DNA of 40,937 nt from positions 220,001-260,937 of the forward strand of contig CAJNDS010002677.1 of the NCBI GenBank assembly GCA_905221605.1. Reading direction: 5' to 3'. This DNA is from Symbiodinium natans. Taxonomy: Eukaryota > Sar > Dinophyceae > Suessiales > Symbiodiniaceae. A model generated the notes under the pieces. The model saw only the letters and a list, made by a program, of their open reading frames with translations, was not told where the DNA came from and ran no database searches. The translations under genes were made by a program, and so were the position numbers. Numbering within the stretch: the stretch's first letter is position 1; every line of letters starts with the position of its first letter. Below, piece by piece: positions 32,506 through 40,937 of this stretch.

Positions 32506-32809
32506 ACAATGCAAGCCGCCCAGCGCAAGCGCCGCCAGACCTACCCTGAACTGGAAAGGGCGCGCCGATGCCGCCTTGTTGTTTTCGGTGTCGAGGTAGG
32601 CGGCCGCTGGAGCTGCCGCTGCACGGGGAGTGCCAAGGCGGCGGCTTCCTGAGCCCGTGCTGCATGAAGTCCTTGCGGATTCGCGCTGGACTGCTGCTCC
32701 TGCCACGAGCCGAGTCGCGCCGCGCGCAGCGTGAGCAGACGCATAGGCTTGTACACGGACCGGGGCTTGGGACGACCTGCGGAAAAAGATGCGTGGAAAA
32801 AAAACAATC
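32506..32809 (+). mobile_element. LINE 3'-end fragment
   Basis: Reads RQTYPELERARRCRLVVFGV then EVGGRW, the same C-terminal block as the LINE at 26057-26125, then a stop and a 3' end GCGGAAAAAGATGCGTGGAAAAAAAA that matches the end at 26440-26463. Only about 300 bases are present, so it is a severely 5'-truncated copy. AACAAT occurs on both sides (32503-32508 region and 32803-32808) and could be a short target duplication, but it overlaps the A-run. Confidence 0.75.
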
Positions 32810-32999
32810 GCCCAATATATTGGGGGTTCTAAAGGGGCGATATAACAGGAGTATTAATAACCGCCCCTTCAAAGAAACAAGAAAGATAGAATGGCGATCG
32901 GCGAGGAGCGGTCCCGGACCTCAACGAGATTCAACGAGGATCTCATGCAGGTTGGGCGCAAATCCTGCGTCGCAAATGTCGCCCCCCCAAGCGTCAGCT
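32810..32999. other. Spacer between LINE fragments
   Basis: AT-richer segment with the palindromic CCAATATATTGG near 32812-32823 and no recognised coding sequence. Confidence 0.4.
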
Positions 33000-33970
33000 C
33001 AGGGAGGGATGCTGTACGTGCAGGTGCGAATGGCCGCCCGCGACTGCGAGGAGGCCGGACCAGCACTGCAGCCAACCTTCACGCCCCCGTCGCGCGGGGT
33101 TTCCCATCGGGCACGCCGATTACGTCCAGGCGCAAGCAGCTCAATCTGGTGCGCCACGTGCCGCAGCTCCCCGATTTGCACAGTGCGTGTGATCGAGCGC
33201 AACACCTGCTTTGCAACCTGCCGGGGGCGTGCGCACGACTATGCCATATGGCGCGCTCTCGCATTCATGTTGGATCTTCGGTCAAATGCGTGGAAGCTCG
33301 CGCGAGACATAATCGCGTTCTTGCCAGGATCCTTCCGCCTGGGCAGCGTGGGCAGACGCGCTGCTCGTCCTCCAACAGCGGTGCCATAGAGCGAAACTTG
33401 CGCCGCGCCCAGCATACGTGCGGCTGGAAGGGCGGTTGCGCACTTGCGGGCAATCGGCTGGGTGGCGTGCCCGTCCGGGGAAGACTGCTTGCAGCCGGTA
33501 GCACTCTCTGCAGCGCCCTCTGCAACGGCTGAGCCCGGCGTGTGGGGACGCGGCTGGCAGCAGCTTGCATCTCTCGCACTTCACACTGCTTTCCGAGAAC
33601 GCGTTGTGCTGCTGGCAGTCGACCCGAGCTCACGGGCAATGCTGCAGGCCGATCCTGGCTTATCTGGCTTGTTGGGCATGCCCGTGGGCATGCACGTGGC
33701 CTTGCGGCGCAGGCTGTGCTTCATTCTCCCCATCACGCGTGCGTCATGCGGCGGCAAAGGGATGCACGGATGCCGGGCCAGAGCTGGCGCGCTGGCCAAC
33801 ACTTCACGGCCTGCGCGCGCACCGGCCTGCTCGCTCGCAGGGCTTTGTGCTGGAGCGGGCGTGGGTCCAGGTAGCGTGGGAGGGCGTCGACGGCAGCCCG
33901 ATTAGCGGCGCGGCTGAGCGCGATAGCGTAGCCCTGGCGGGCCCGGCGATTGTGCGTCCTCGCGGCTGAA
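33000..33970 (+). pseudogene. LINE central/3' ORF fragment, frameshifted
   Basis: Pieces in LINE order on the + strand in changing frames: GFPIGHADYVQAQAAQ (about 33100), HVPQLPDLHSACDRAQHLLC (about 33157-33215), RAHDYAIWRALAFMLD (about 33230-33275), SAWAAWADALLVLQQRC (about 33336-33388), GRGWQQLASLALHTAFRERV then VLLAVDPSSRAML (about 33545-33645), and VLERAWVQVAWEGV (about 33848-33890). This is the part of the LINE protein between the reverse transcriptase core and the C-terminal TYPEL...RRCRLVV block, which this copy lacks. Long open frames on the - strand here are its antisense. Confidence 0.65.
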
Positions 33971-34755
33971 GTCGAGCGCGGATCATGAGTCCCTCCTGCG
34001 CCGGTTCGTCCAGCTGCGCGCGCTGCCCGCAGTCCAAAGCGCCGCCGCGCACACAGGAGCAGTCCTCCGCACCGCCTGCCGTTGCTGAATGCGGCTTCAC
34101 CCACGGCCGCTGCACAAACACGGATGGCTTTTCACATGTGCGTAGGATCTCGAGATATCTCGAGGGCTTGCTCCACGACATAACAATGAACACGACATTG
34201 GACATGTTCTGCCAACATGACACCTTTACTGCCTTTACTGTAAACGCACTTTGCCAGTGTTTGAGGTTGGCTTGTGCTGAGTCTGGTGACCCGGGCATCA
34301 AGCGCATCGTGCCCATCTTTGTGCACGGCCGCGGACAATTCACAATGGCCGTGCCGGCACCTGGGCATGAATTGGATGTGCACGATAGTTTTACAACCAA
34401 CACGCGGTTGACATCGGCAGTTGTCACGCGTGGGGCAATGTTTGTGTGAAGGTACCACAGCACGAACTGCCAGATCATGCCAACGCCAAATCCAGCCACT
34501 CGGCCTGATGGCATGGGTTCTTGTGTTTGTTCTTTGCCGTCGACAAGGCCCGTGCGAATGCCACGGACATCAACGTGGTGGCAGCCTTGCCGGCATTCAT
34601 GGCTCTAGTAATGGGTTTGCGAGGTAGAATTTTTTTCTCTCCATACATGGTTCTTCCTACATGCGATGTGGATTTGAGACGGGATGGGCATAATGGGCTC
34701 ACTAGGCACATGCCAAGTCGTGGCCGTCGTGGAATGTCCACCGCCTCATGCCGAG
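33971..34755. other. Upstream region of receptor gene, no firm exons
   Basis: No recognised domain. 5' exons of the receptor (signal peptide, start codon) may lie here. ATGGCATGGGTTCTTGTGTT at 34511 begins a short hydrophobic reading that could be a signal peptide, but this is not supported further. Confidence 0.3.
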
Positions 34756-35570
34756 GTGATGAGCCCCTACAGCGGCTCGACAGGCGATCTCATGACCATG
34801 GTTGAGCCAGCACTTGCGGCAGCCACCCAAGACATCGAGAGCAGCAACACTTTGCCAGGCAGTTCCGATTTAGCCGCTATTGAATATTGGACGTTGCCAT
34901 GTGCATAGTTTCGATTGTCTGACATGTAGTCTGCCAGGCTACCGGCTCAATGTTCTTTTGGTGGATACGAAATGCTCGGAAAGGGAGGCGACCCTGGCAA
35001 CAGTTTCGGCAATGTCCACCGGCGTGACGAAACATGTCATATTTGGTTGCTCGGCAGCATCGGCAGCATTGTCTTTAAGGCTGCAAGCTCCGGTTTTGCT
35101 TTGTTGTCGGTGGGGTGTACCACACTCACTGAAACACGGACTGCCATTGCCGGTGCATGGCAATGTTCGTGGCAATCCCCAAACCAGGTGACTCCTGCAG
35201 CTCTGCATGCGAAGCTATCAATGATGCAGCTTCCTTCTTCAATGTTCTTCAGGCAGTTTGCCACATGTTTTTGTGTTGGCCATGTCCCAGCTTGCATTTT
35301 TCAGCCCATCACGTTCGCGGTTGCCACAGCTCGGTCGCGTGGATTGCAGGTCGGGCCGGGTTGCACTTCGACAAGCTTGAGCGATTCCGAACCCGAGCTG
35401 ATGTTAATTTTAGTCGTGGTAAATACAACCACTGTAGCGCAACAACGTTGGCATGCTGCCCTGAGGTTCGGTACCCGTATTTCACACGCATGGCACCGTC
35501 CTATCGTTTCAATATCTTGGCTGTTCACGAGTTCCTGAAGCTGATGAACTTCCACAGAGTTGGCGTTGTG
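34756..35570 (+). CDS. Receptor exons: first lobe of ligand-binding domain
   Basis: Reads VMSPYSGSTGDLMTMVEPAL...ATQDIESSNTLP, then GYRLNVLLVDTKCSEREATL...TGVTKHVIFG, then DSCSSACEAINDAASFFNVL, then VGPGCTSTSLSDS, then VRYPYFTRMAPSYRFNILAV...LKLMNFHRVGVV. These match the order of strands and helices in family-3 receptor ligand domains (SP..SG, A..DIN....LPGY.L, C....A.......VI.G..CS, SLSD...YP.F.R..PS). Introns are 34859-34937 (GC-AG, 79 nt), 35046-35187 (GT-AG, 142 nt), 35253-35349 (GC-AG, 97 nt) and 35389-35465 (GA-AG, 77 nt, least certain). Confidence 0.75.
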
Positions 35571-38500
35571 CTGCTAGGATGCAACGAGTTGGGTCCAAAA
35601 GGGTCCACACCTTTTTGCACTTGCGAATTCCGCTTTGCAGTCTGCCTTCGTCTGCCTTCTGATATTGGCGGTGCACATGCTCCCGAGGCACGGTTACAAC
35701 TCCATAAATATCCTTGCGAAGGACTCGTTTCTGGAGTTGGTGGCTGCAGACGTGGCTGCCGGGACTTATGCATGGGTGATTCTACATACCAGCGCGATCA
35801 CCAGCCAGGGCAACATTCCTGATGCTGAAGCAGCTTTGTCCGCGATCCAGCGGACTGATTCCCGAATCAATTTCGTGGCATTGTACGCAGACACTGGTTC
35901 CATGTTGTTATGTCAAAGTCACAAGAGAAGTATGTTCTCCCCAGACTACATCTTCATTGTGGCTTCTGGCTGGTGGAATCCGGGATTCATTCTGGAGCGA
36001 GCTGGTGCCGCTGACTGTCCTTGTACAGCGGAGGAATTGCGCAGTGCAGCATATGGTATGCTTGCGCTTGATCGCGGGCCCATGCAAAAAACGACGAGCA
36101 TCCATGCCCTCTCTGGGCGTACCCTTGCCGACATCTATGCAGGTTATACCGCAGAATGCATGGGCTTCGCAAATGGCAATGGCCCTTGCAACCATCAGTG
36201 GGCAGCATACTTCTATGATGGCTTGTGGTTAATTGCACATGTCCTGCACGTCTACTTGGTGGATGGGGGGAGGCAGGACATGGACTGTACATGGAAGTTG
36301 AAAATCTTACTGTAGGGCTTATGCCAGCATGCCGAGCAGAATTGCTGAGCACCCTGTAGGTCTGTTTCAGACTTGCGAACTGCAGATTCGCGTCAAGCCC
36401 TGTACGATCTGTCGCTCTCCATAGACTTCATGGGTCTTACCGGGCGGGTACGGCAGTTCAATTCAGTCAATCCGGTGACATCACCTCCTTCACATGGCGA
36501 TCGCGACGGGATCATCCTTTTCCGCCAGGCGGCCCTTTAGCGCAGGTAAACTTGGGCTGCATCATTGAATTCAGTAGCAAGCAGATGATTTGCCAGGTGG
36601 TTGGAACCTTTGATAATGCCTTCAACGAGTTGGCCTATCGGACAGATGCCGGGATCGAGTTCAAGGAGGACATCGTTTGGAGCCCTGCCCCATCACACCG
36701 TCTCACCTGCAACACTGGTGTTTGCGATTTTTCTTCTGGGCATTTACCCAAAGATCGCGGAGACAGCTGCCCGGATGGAACAGTGTTCGTGACCGAGCTG
36801 GGCTGCACCCAGTGCCCAGAGGGTGAGTCGCTTGGCCTGGCAGTCCAGTGCTTTCAGATGCTTTCAGGGTTTGCGGCATCGGCGGTGTAGCCGGGTCCTC
36901 GACGCAGGTATTCAACTGGAGGGATGCAGCAATGTGCTGAATGTCAGCCGGGCTTCTTCGCAAATGCGCCTGGAAAAGCACAATGCAGTCCATGCGGTGC
37001 TGGCACAAAGGCGCCTTTCCCCCGAGCATCAACGTGTCAGGATTGCCCTGCAGGCCCGGGATGCCCGAGACAACACTGTCCCTGTAGATCACGAAGTGTG
37101 CAAACAAGCAGAACATGCAGAGACATGAACAAAACATGGGGTAGATGCGTGCTTTCGGCATGAAATTACAAGACTATTCCAAGAATCAATGCTGTGCCGA
37201 CCTGTACGATGATTCTCCAACATGTGCTGTTGGCAACTGATTTGCTGTTAGTGGGACGTTTGTGTACCTTCTAGTCTTGACCCCAATGTCATAAGCTCCC
37301 TACAATCTTGCGATCGAAAATGTAGACTGAATTGCATAATGAAGCTGAGGAACTTCAGCAGTTTTCCGATATTAAGCCACAAAGCTCTGCAAACCAATTC
37401 TCTTTTGTCGACCACAGCCTCGATACTCTTAGGCAGGTTTGCAGTGCTTTACGGGTGCTCTGGAACAGCTCCGTCTTTTGAGATCCGGCAAATCAATCGC
37501 TTCCCTGGAACAGCTCTGTCTTTAGACTTCCGGCCGGTCAGCCGCTGCTCTGGAACAGCCCTGTTTTTGAATTCCGACCATCAACCGCTGCTCTGGAACA
37601 GCTCATTTGAATTCTGGCCAATCAACCGCTGCTCTGGCACAGCTCTGCTTTTGGATTCCTGCCAATCAACCACATCCCTGTTTCTGAATTCCGGCCAATC
37701 AACCGCTGCTCTGGAACGTAAGGACGAGCAGACAGTTCGTTTGTTGCTAGCCGGCTTCACAACTCGGCGTCAGGGGCTACTTCGCCTTCAAAGCTGCAAT
37801 GCGACGTCAGGAGACAACGTAGAATCACCCCACAATGCATCGTCAGACAATGTGGCGTCACAATGTGGCCATATGTGGCCTTACAATGTGTGGCGTTCCA
37901 ATGCGGTGTCACCTACCGCACTGCAGCTTCAGCTAAGCGGGCTAAGTTCGGCTTCAGGTAGTTTCAACCCCCACTTCTCCGCGGCCGCCTGGATAATTTA
38001 TTGCCCACACTGTGTGTTCTGACCTTCTGGGGTTGCAGCAATGTCTCCAGCAGTGGAAACACGATCAGCCGCGCACCTTGCACCGCCTAAGGCGGCTGGC
38101 CTCTACAATGCTAAATACAAGTTGCAGTTGTATGTCCAAAGCCCTCCTTTGCACAACATTTGATGTTCCCGTCCCTGCCTTTTCTCCTGCATCTCTTGCG
38201 CTTGATTTCTAGTAGTCATTCATTCCCCTTTGATTGAGAATCTGAACGCCACTCTCCGCAAAGGCTCGGGACGCAATGGTCATTGTAAGCAGCCCTTTTG
38301 CATTGAAGTCCTGCTGTGAAATCTCGCATTCTTTGAGATATGATTGTCAGAAGCCATCAAATCAGACACGCTCGATGCCTTTCAATTTGCCGGGGCTAAC
38401 TTTTCTGCGATGTGTTTCGAAATTTGTGCCTCCATCTCTCCATGCTCCAGTCTTGATCTGGGGCGTTACATTGACCGCCGCATAAGGATGCATAAGGCCT

Positions 38501-40614
38501 ATCTTTTGTTTGAGGTGCTTCGGGGGGCCGGTCTGCTTTCCGGGTTCGTAGCCTCGTTGCCTACACGAGATGCAGAAGTTTTCGCCTCGTTCAACGGGAG
38601 TGCGAGAGTGTGAATGCGTGTGTGTGTGAACACTTTGATAACAAGGGGTCATGCCGTGAAGTCGCTTTCAAGAATCTGAAGAAGCAGGGGGCAGAGGGGC
38701 CCTAGCACAGCCTCTCTGCCAACGAAGTCGTGTGCTAGAAGGCCAGGAAGTGGGAATTGATCACTCCCATGTACCTGCGAAGTCACATTTCGCGTGACAG
38801 TGTCTCACTCGAGGAATCAGTTTGCAAATGAGCGAGCGAATGAAGCATGTGATGAGAGATGAGAGAAGATTGCACCTACTAACCTCTTCGGGGGTCGTCA
38901 CACTGTGTGTGTGTGTGTGTGCGCTGCTTCAGCTGTGCCATCCGCTTTCCGCCAGGTCAGTATATGGACATGCAGGGCGCGTCCGAATGCAACTTGTCAC
39001 GGACTACTTTGTTTGCCGAGAAGTCTTCCAGCCGTGATAGCTCATACAAGTTCATGGATTGGCTAGCGCATTACGATTTTAATCATTGAAAGCGGTGAAA
39101 TTTGGTCCTTTGAAAGTGACGGCGAGGCAAAAGGTGTCCAATCGGGAGCTATGCAGACCAAGTGGCTGGTTTTGCACTTAACCCCATCTCCTCATTCCGA
39201 AAACGTGCCTGCCTGCCTTACGGACGAGTGCGTGCGGTTTACCTTGCGAATGCCCAAGCTTGTTGGTACCATTCGCCATTCTCGAAGGAGGGCCAACATC
39301 AATGCACCATGTGTCCGCCGGGGCAGACCACGAGTTTTGAGGCTTGCATGGCTTGCATTTGGCAGTGAGCGATAGGGGCACCACAGTAGAAGCGAAACGC
39401 ATGAAACGTAGTGAAACATCAGAGCGTTTGCGGCAGCCATCTTGAAGGGCGCGGCAGAAGTCTCCGTGTGCGTTTGTGACGGCTTCTACTACCAGCAACA
39501 ATGCATCCAATGTGCCTTCGGAACGCGCTTTGAAGCTGGTGCCTGTGCTCCTCGGCTTGCAGCGGTTTGTAGTTAACACGACACGAGCCTGCATGTGGTC
39601 TGAGTGCAACCCCGAGTGGTTTAGAGCTTTCAGAAAGAAGCCGCGCGATTTACAGGAGGTCCGCAGAAGACTAGCATCTCTCGTGCGGCAGCAAAGGTGA
39701 AATGTGATCGGACGCTGGTCTGCGAGAATGGCTTGGTCACAGGTAATGCGACCACAGACGAGGAATGGAGCATCACTATCGATATCGCTGGGCGGCAACG
39801 TACACTGTCCCAGATGATGACCAATGAGTTCCTGTTGGTGACCCTCGGAATCGATGTGGAGAAGCACAAAGCTGTAATGAGGCAGAGGATGGACCTGTTT
39901 GCAGTGACCCTTGGTGACCTCAATGTGGGAAACCCGGAGCTGAAGATCATCCCAGCCCCCACCGATGATGTACGGGAAGCCATCGAGACCAGGCTGACAG
40001 ACGTAAAGGTGTCAATGTATGCATTGCTGAACGACAATGTGGACCTGCCCACGGTGGATCAACCTACCCTCTATTCTTTGTACCTTCAAAACCAGGAGCT
40101 TTTTGATCTCTCCAATGATTTGGTCAACCTGCTTGTCGATGCAGCACAGTCAGCAGGAGCTCGCCTCAATGGCTTGCTTGCAAACACCGCGGGGCGCCAG
40201 CGGTCTCTCATCCAGAAGATGCTGAAGAATGTCTTGTTCATTGCGAAGACAGTTGATGTGCAGTCTAACGTGGACGAGCTTCGCCGCAATCTCGATGTTT
40301 TCGAAGCGAGCCACAGCGCTATTCTCAGAGGTGCAGAGTGGGCAGGGATTCCCCAACTGACCAGCATGTGCACCATCCATCAAATGAAGGAGGTCACGTA
40401 CTACTACCAGGAGGTCCGGGGTTTGGCCCGGAATGTATTCAACGCGCAGTCGCAGGCTGAAAGCATCAACACCGCAGGGATGGTGGCAAGGAACATGTCC
40501 GGCTATGTTGACCCGCTCGCTGTTGCCATGAGCGCGGCGGTGCAGCTCTACGTGAACGATCCCGGCGAGTGTCAGCCTCTCCTCACGATCACAGACAGCA
40601 ACTGGGCTTGCTGA
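34756..40614 (+). CDS. Receptor-like gene: GABA-B/ANF-type ligand domain, Cys-rich repeats, PilJ modules
   Basis: Exons in order encode one large extracellular-type protein. Ligand-binding domain of the periplasmic-binding-protein type I fold (as in GABA-B and natriuretic peptide receptors): 34756-34858, 34938-35045, 35188-35252, 35350-35388, 35466 to about 35570, about 35790-36290, about 36386-36528, 36546-36822. Cys-rich EGF/GCC2-like repeats: about 36905-37080, 38934-39005, 39131-39366, 39447-39533. Last exon: about 39655-40614 with two PilJ-type modules. Introns use GT, GC and possibly GA donors. Start codon, signal peptide and transmembrane helices were not found. Some joins need frame repairs, so it may be a partly decayed copy. 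Gene extent is inference; each domain is visible directly. Confidence 0.7.
35640..36528 (+). CDS. Receptor exons: second lobe of ligand-binding domain
   Basis: The open frame from about 35790 to 36290 reads PDAEAALSAIQRTDSRINFV, MFSPDYIFIVASGWWNPGFI, AADCPCTAEELRSAAYGML, LSGRTLADIYAGYTAECMGF and HQWAAYFYDGLWLIAHVLHV, as in GABA-B-like receptors (W......C...E......G.......YDA.W..A). The exon about 36386-36528 continues with ALYDLSLSIDFMGLTGRVRQ...SHGDRDGIILFRQ, the F.G.TG.V.F...GDR. motif. The join between 35570 and 35790 is not resolved. Confidence 0.8.
36546..37080 (+). CDS. Receptor exons: end of ligand domain and first Cys-rich repeats
   Basis: VNLGCIIEFSSKQMICQVVG...NELAYRTDAGIEFKEDIVWS closes the ligand domain. 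GTVFVTELGCTQCPEG starts the Cys-rich part and ends at a canonical GTGAGT donor (36823). The next exon gives QQCAECQPGFFANAPGKAQC then SPCGAGTKAPF and CQDCPAG, with the CxxCxxGxx...G..C spacing of GCC2/ephrin-receptor-like repeats. The phase at the 36822 junction needs checking. Confidence 0.75.
37081..38930. other. Long intron of the receptor gene, with a degenerate repeat
   Basis: No domain recognised. A tandem repeat at about 37450-37715 is listed separately, followed by repeated CAATGTGGCGTC-like words at about 37800-37905. A 16-base TG run precedes the next exon (38905-38921). Confidence 0.5.
37452..37718. repeat. Imperfect tandem repeat of about 45-50 bp, 6 units
   Basis: The phrases GCTCTGGAACAGCTC, GTTTTTGAATTCCG and GCCAATCAACCGCT recur in the same order six times with substitutions and indels. 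The frame through it codes no recognised protein. Confidence 0.85.
38931..39540 (+). CDS. Receptor exons: further Cys-rich repeats
   Basis: Three islands: CAIRFPPGQYMDMQGASEC (38934-38990); CPIGSYADQ at 39136 followed by EGQHQCTMCPPGQTTSFEAC and CMACIWQ (to 39366); and VSVCVCDGFYYQQQCIQCAF then GTRFEAG (about 39459-39530). The spacing and the CPPG, GxY and C..C patterns match the EGF/GCC2-like repeats upstream. These repeats usually form the stalk between a ligand domain and the membrane. Confidence 0.65.
39655..40614 (+). CDS. Receptor last exon: two PilJ-type sensor modules
   Basis: The open frame begins FTGGPQKTSISRAAAKVKC. From about 39760 it reads EWSITIDIAGRQRTLSQMMT (AGRQR at 39787-39801), then a long helix and VGNPELKIIPAPTDDVREAI; a second AGRQR at 40189-40203 starts NTAGRQRSLIQKMLKNVLFI. 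The AGRQR.L.Q start, a G.P or PAPTD linker and four-helix character are typical of the PilJ N-terminal domain of bacterial type IV pilus chemotaxis receptors. The stop TGA is at 40612-40614 after TITDSNWAC, with no transmembrane helix in this exon. An independent gene is possible, but no ATG start fits and an AG acceptor lies upstream, so it is read as an internal/terminal exon. Confidence 0.8.
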   Translation, partial: GGPQKTSISRAAAKVKCDRTLVCENGLVTGNATTDEEWSITIDIAGRQRTLSQMMTNEFLLVTLGIDVEKHKAVMRQRMDLFAVTLGDLNVGNPELKIIPAPTDDVREAIETRLTDVKVSMYALLNDNVDLPTVDQPTLYSLYLQNQELFDLSNDLVNLLVDAAQSAGARLNGLLANTAGRQRSLIQKMLKNVLFIAKTVDVQSNVDELRRNLDVFEASHSAILRGAEWAGIPQLTSMCTIHQMKEVTYYYQEVRGLARNVFNAQSQAESINTAGMVARNMSGYVDPLAVAMSAAVQLYVNDPGECQPLLTITDSNWAC

Positions 40615-40637
40615 AGGAGAGCTGTTTTTGTTACACT

Positions 40638-40937
40638 ATCTATATATATATATATATACAGACACAGACACACAGACACACAGACACACAGACACACAGA
40701 CACACAGACACACAGACACACAGACACACAGACACACAGACACACAGACACACAGACACACAGACACACAGACACACAGACACACAGACACACAGACACA
40801 CAGACACACAGACACACAGACACACAGACACACAGACACACAGACACGGACACGCAGACACGCAGACACGCAGACACGCAGACACGCAGACACACGGACA
40901 CACGGACACACGGACACACGGACACACGGACACACAA
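40638..40937. repeat. 8-bp tandem array (CAGACACA)n running off the window
   Basis: Preceded by a short AT run (40641-40658 region). About 24 units of CAGACACA are followed by CAGACACG/CGGACACG variants (about 40848-40890), then CGGACACA to the end. Frames on the - strand stay open because the unit lacks stops. Confidence 0.95.

Noticed and set aside
33804-34514. 236-codon open frame on the - strand
   Set aside because: Partly antisense of the LINE fragment and partly spacer; no domain seen.
37339-38022. 227-codon open frame with repeated SGTAL motifs
   Set aside because: It translates an imperfect 45-50-bp tandem repeat within the receptor intron; other frames give equally meaningless proteins.
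40572-40937. Three overlapping Cys/Val-rich open frames on the - strand
   Set aside because: All arise from the CAGACACA array, whose unit has no stop in any frame on that strand.

Overview
This is nuclear DNA of a dinoflagellate, probably from a Symbiodinium-like or related core lineage (the lineage is inference). The strongest evidence is an exact 16-base match to the 3' part of the dinoflagellate spliced leader at 29256-29271. Other signs are very small exons separated by introns with GT, GC and possibly GA donors and AG|G acceptors, reverse transcriptases of types common in dinoflagellate genomes, and long simple-sequence arrays. There are no operons, ribosome binding sites, tRNAs, rRNAs or CRISPR arrays, and most long open frames are non-coding by-products of GC-rich or repetitive DNA.

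Layout. 1-5.7 kb is mostly intron or intergenic DNA with a few coding-like islands on the + strand, one weakly TPR-like. 5.85-10.14 kb is a GC-rich + strand retroelement with a gag-like ORF and a frameshifted pol (DIRS-type reverse transcriptase plus RNase H). 11.34-16.09 kb holds a Rab-type small GTPase gene whose conserved motifs (P-loop, switch I, WDTAGQ, NK, EASA) appear in order in at least twelve exons, several of only 17-60 bases. 16.1-23.4 kb is repeat-rich: a telomere-like 9-mer array, a degenerate array with ATGCGAGC units, GACGCC- and GACGAC-rich tracts, and a 9-bp CATTCCTTT array. A 238-bp TTAA-flanked MITE-like element lies at 23408-23645. 24-27.6 kb is a decayed Ty1/copia element on the - strand, interrupted by a 5'-truncated + strand LINE that itself carries an internal inversion. 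27.9-29.24 kb is a 1.1-kb compound trinucleotide array followed by an AATAAC array.

29.26-32.5 kb starts with the spliced-leader relic and continues as about 3.2 kb of intronless, decayed coding sequence for a large helical protein that I do not recognise. It looks like a retroposed trans-spliced mRNA. Two more LINE fragments follow (32.5-32.8 and about 33.0-33.97 kb).

34.76-40.61 kb is a multi-exon receptor-like gene. In order it has a GABA-B/ANF-type periplasmic-binding-like ligand domain, Cys-rich EGF/GCC2-like repeats, and a final long exon with two PilJ-type AGRQR sensor modules. The window ends inside an 8-bp CAGACACA array.

The host genes (Rab GTPase, receptor) are probably independent, intron-dense genes on the + strand. 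The rest is layered mobile-element debris. The most interesting items are the spliced-leader-tagged unknown retrogene, the receptor with bacterial-type PilJ modules, and the micro-exon Rab gene with short direct repeats at its splice sites.
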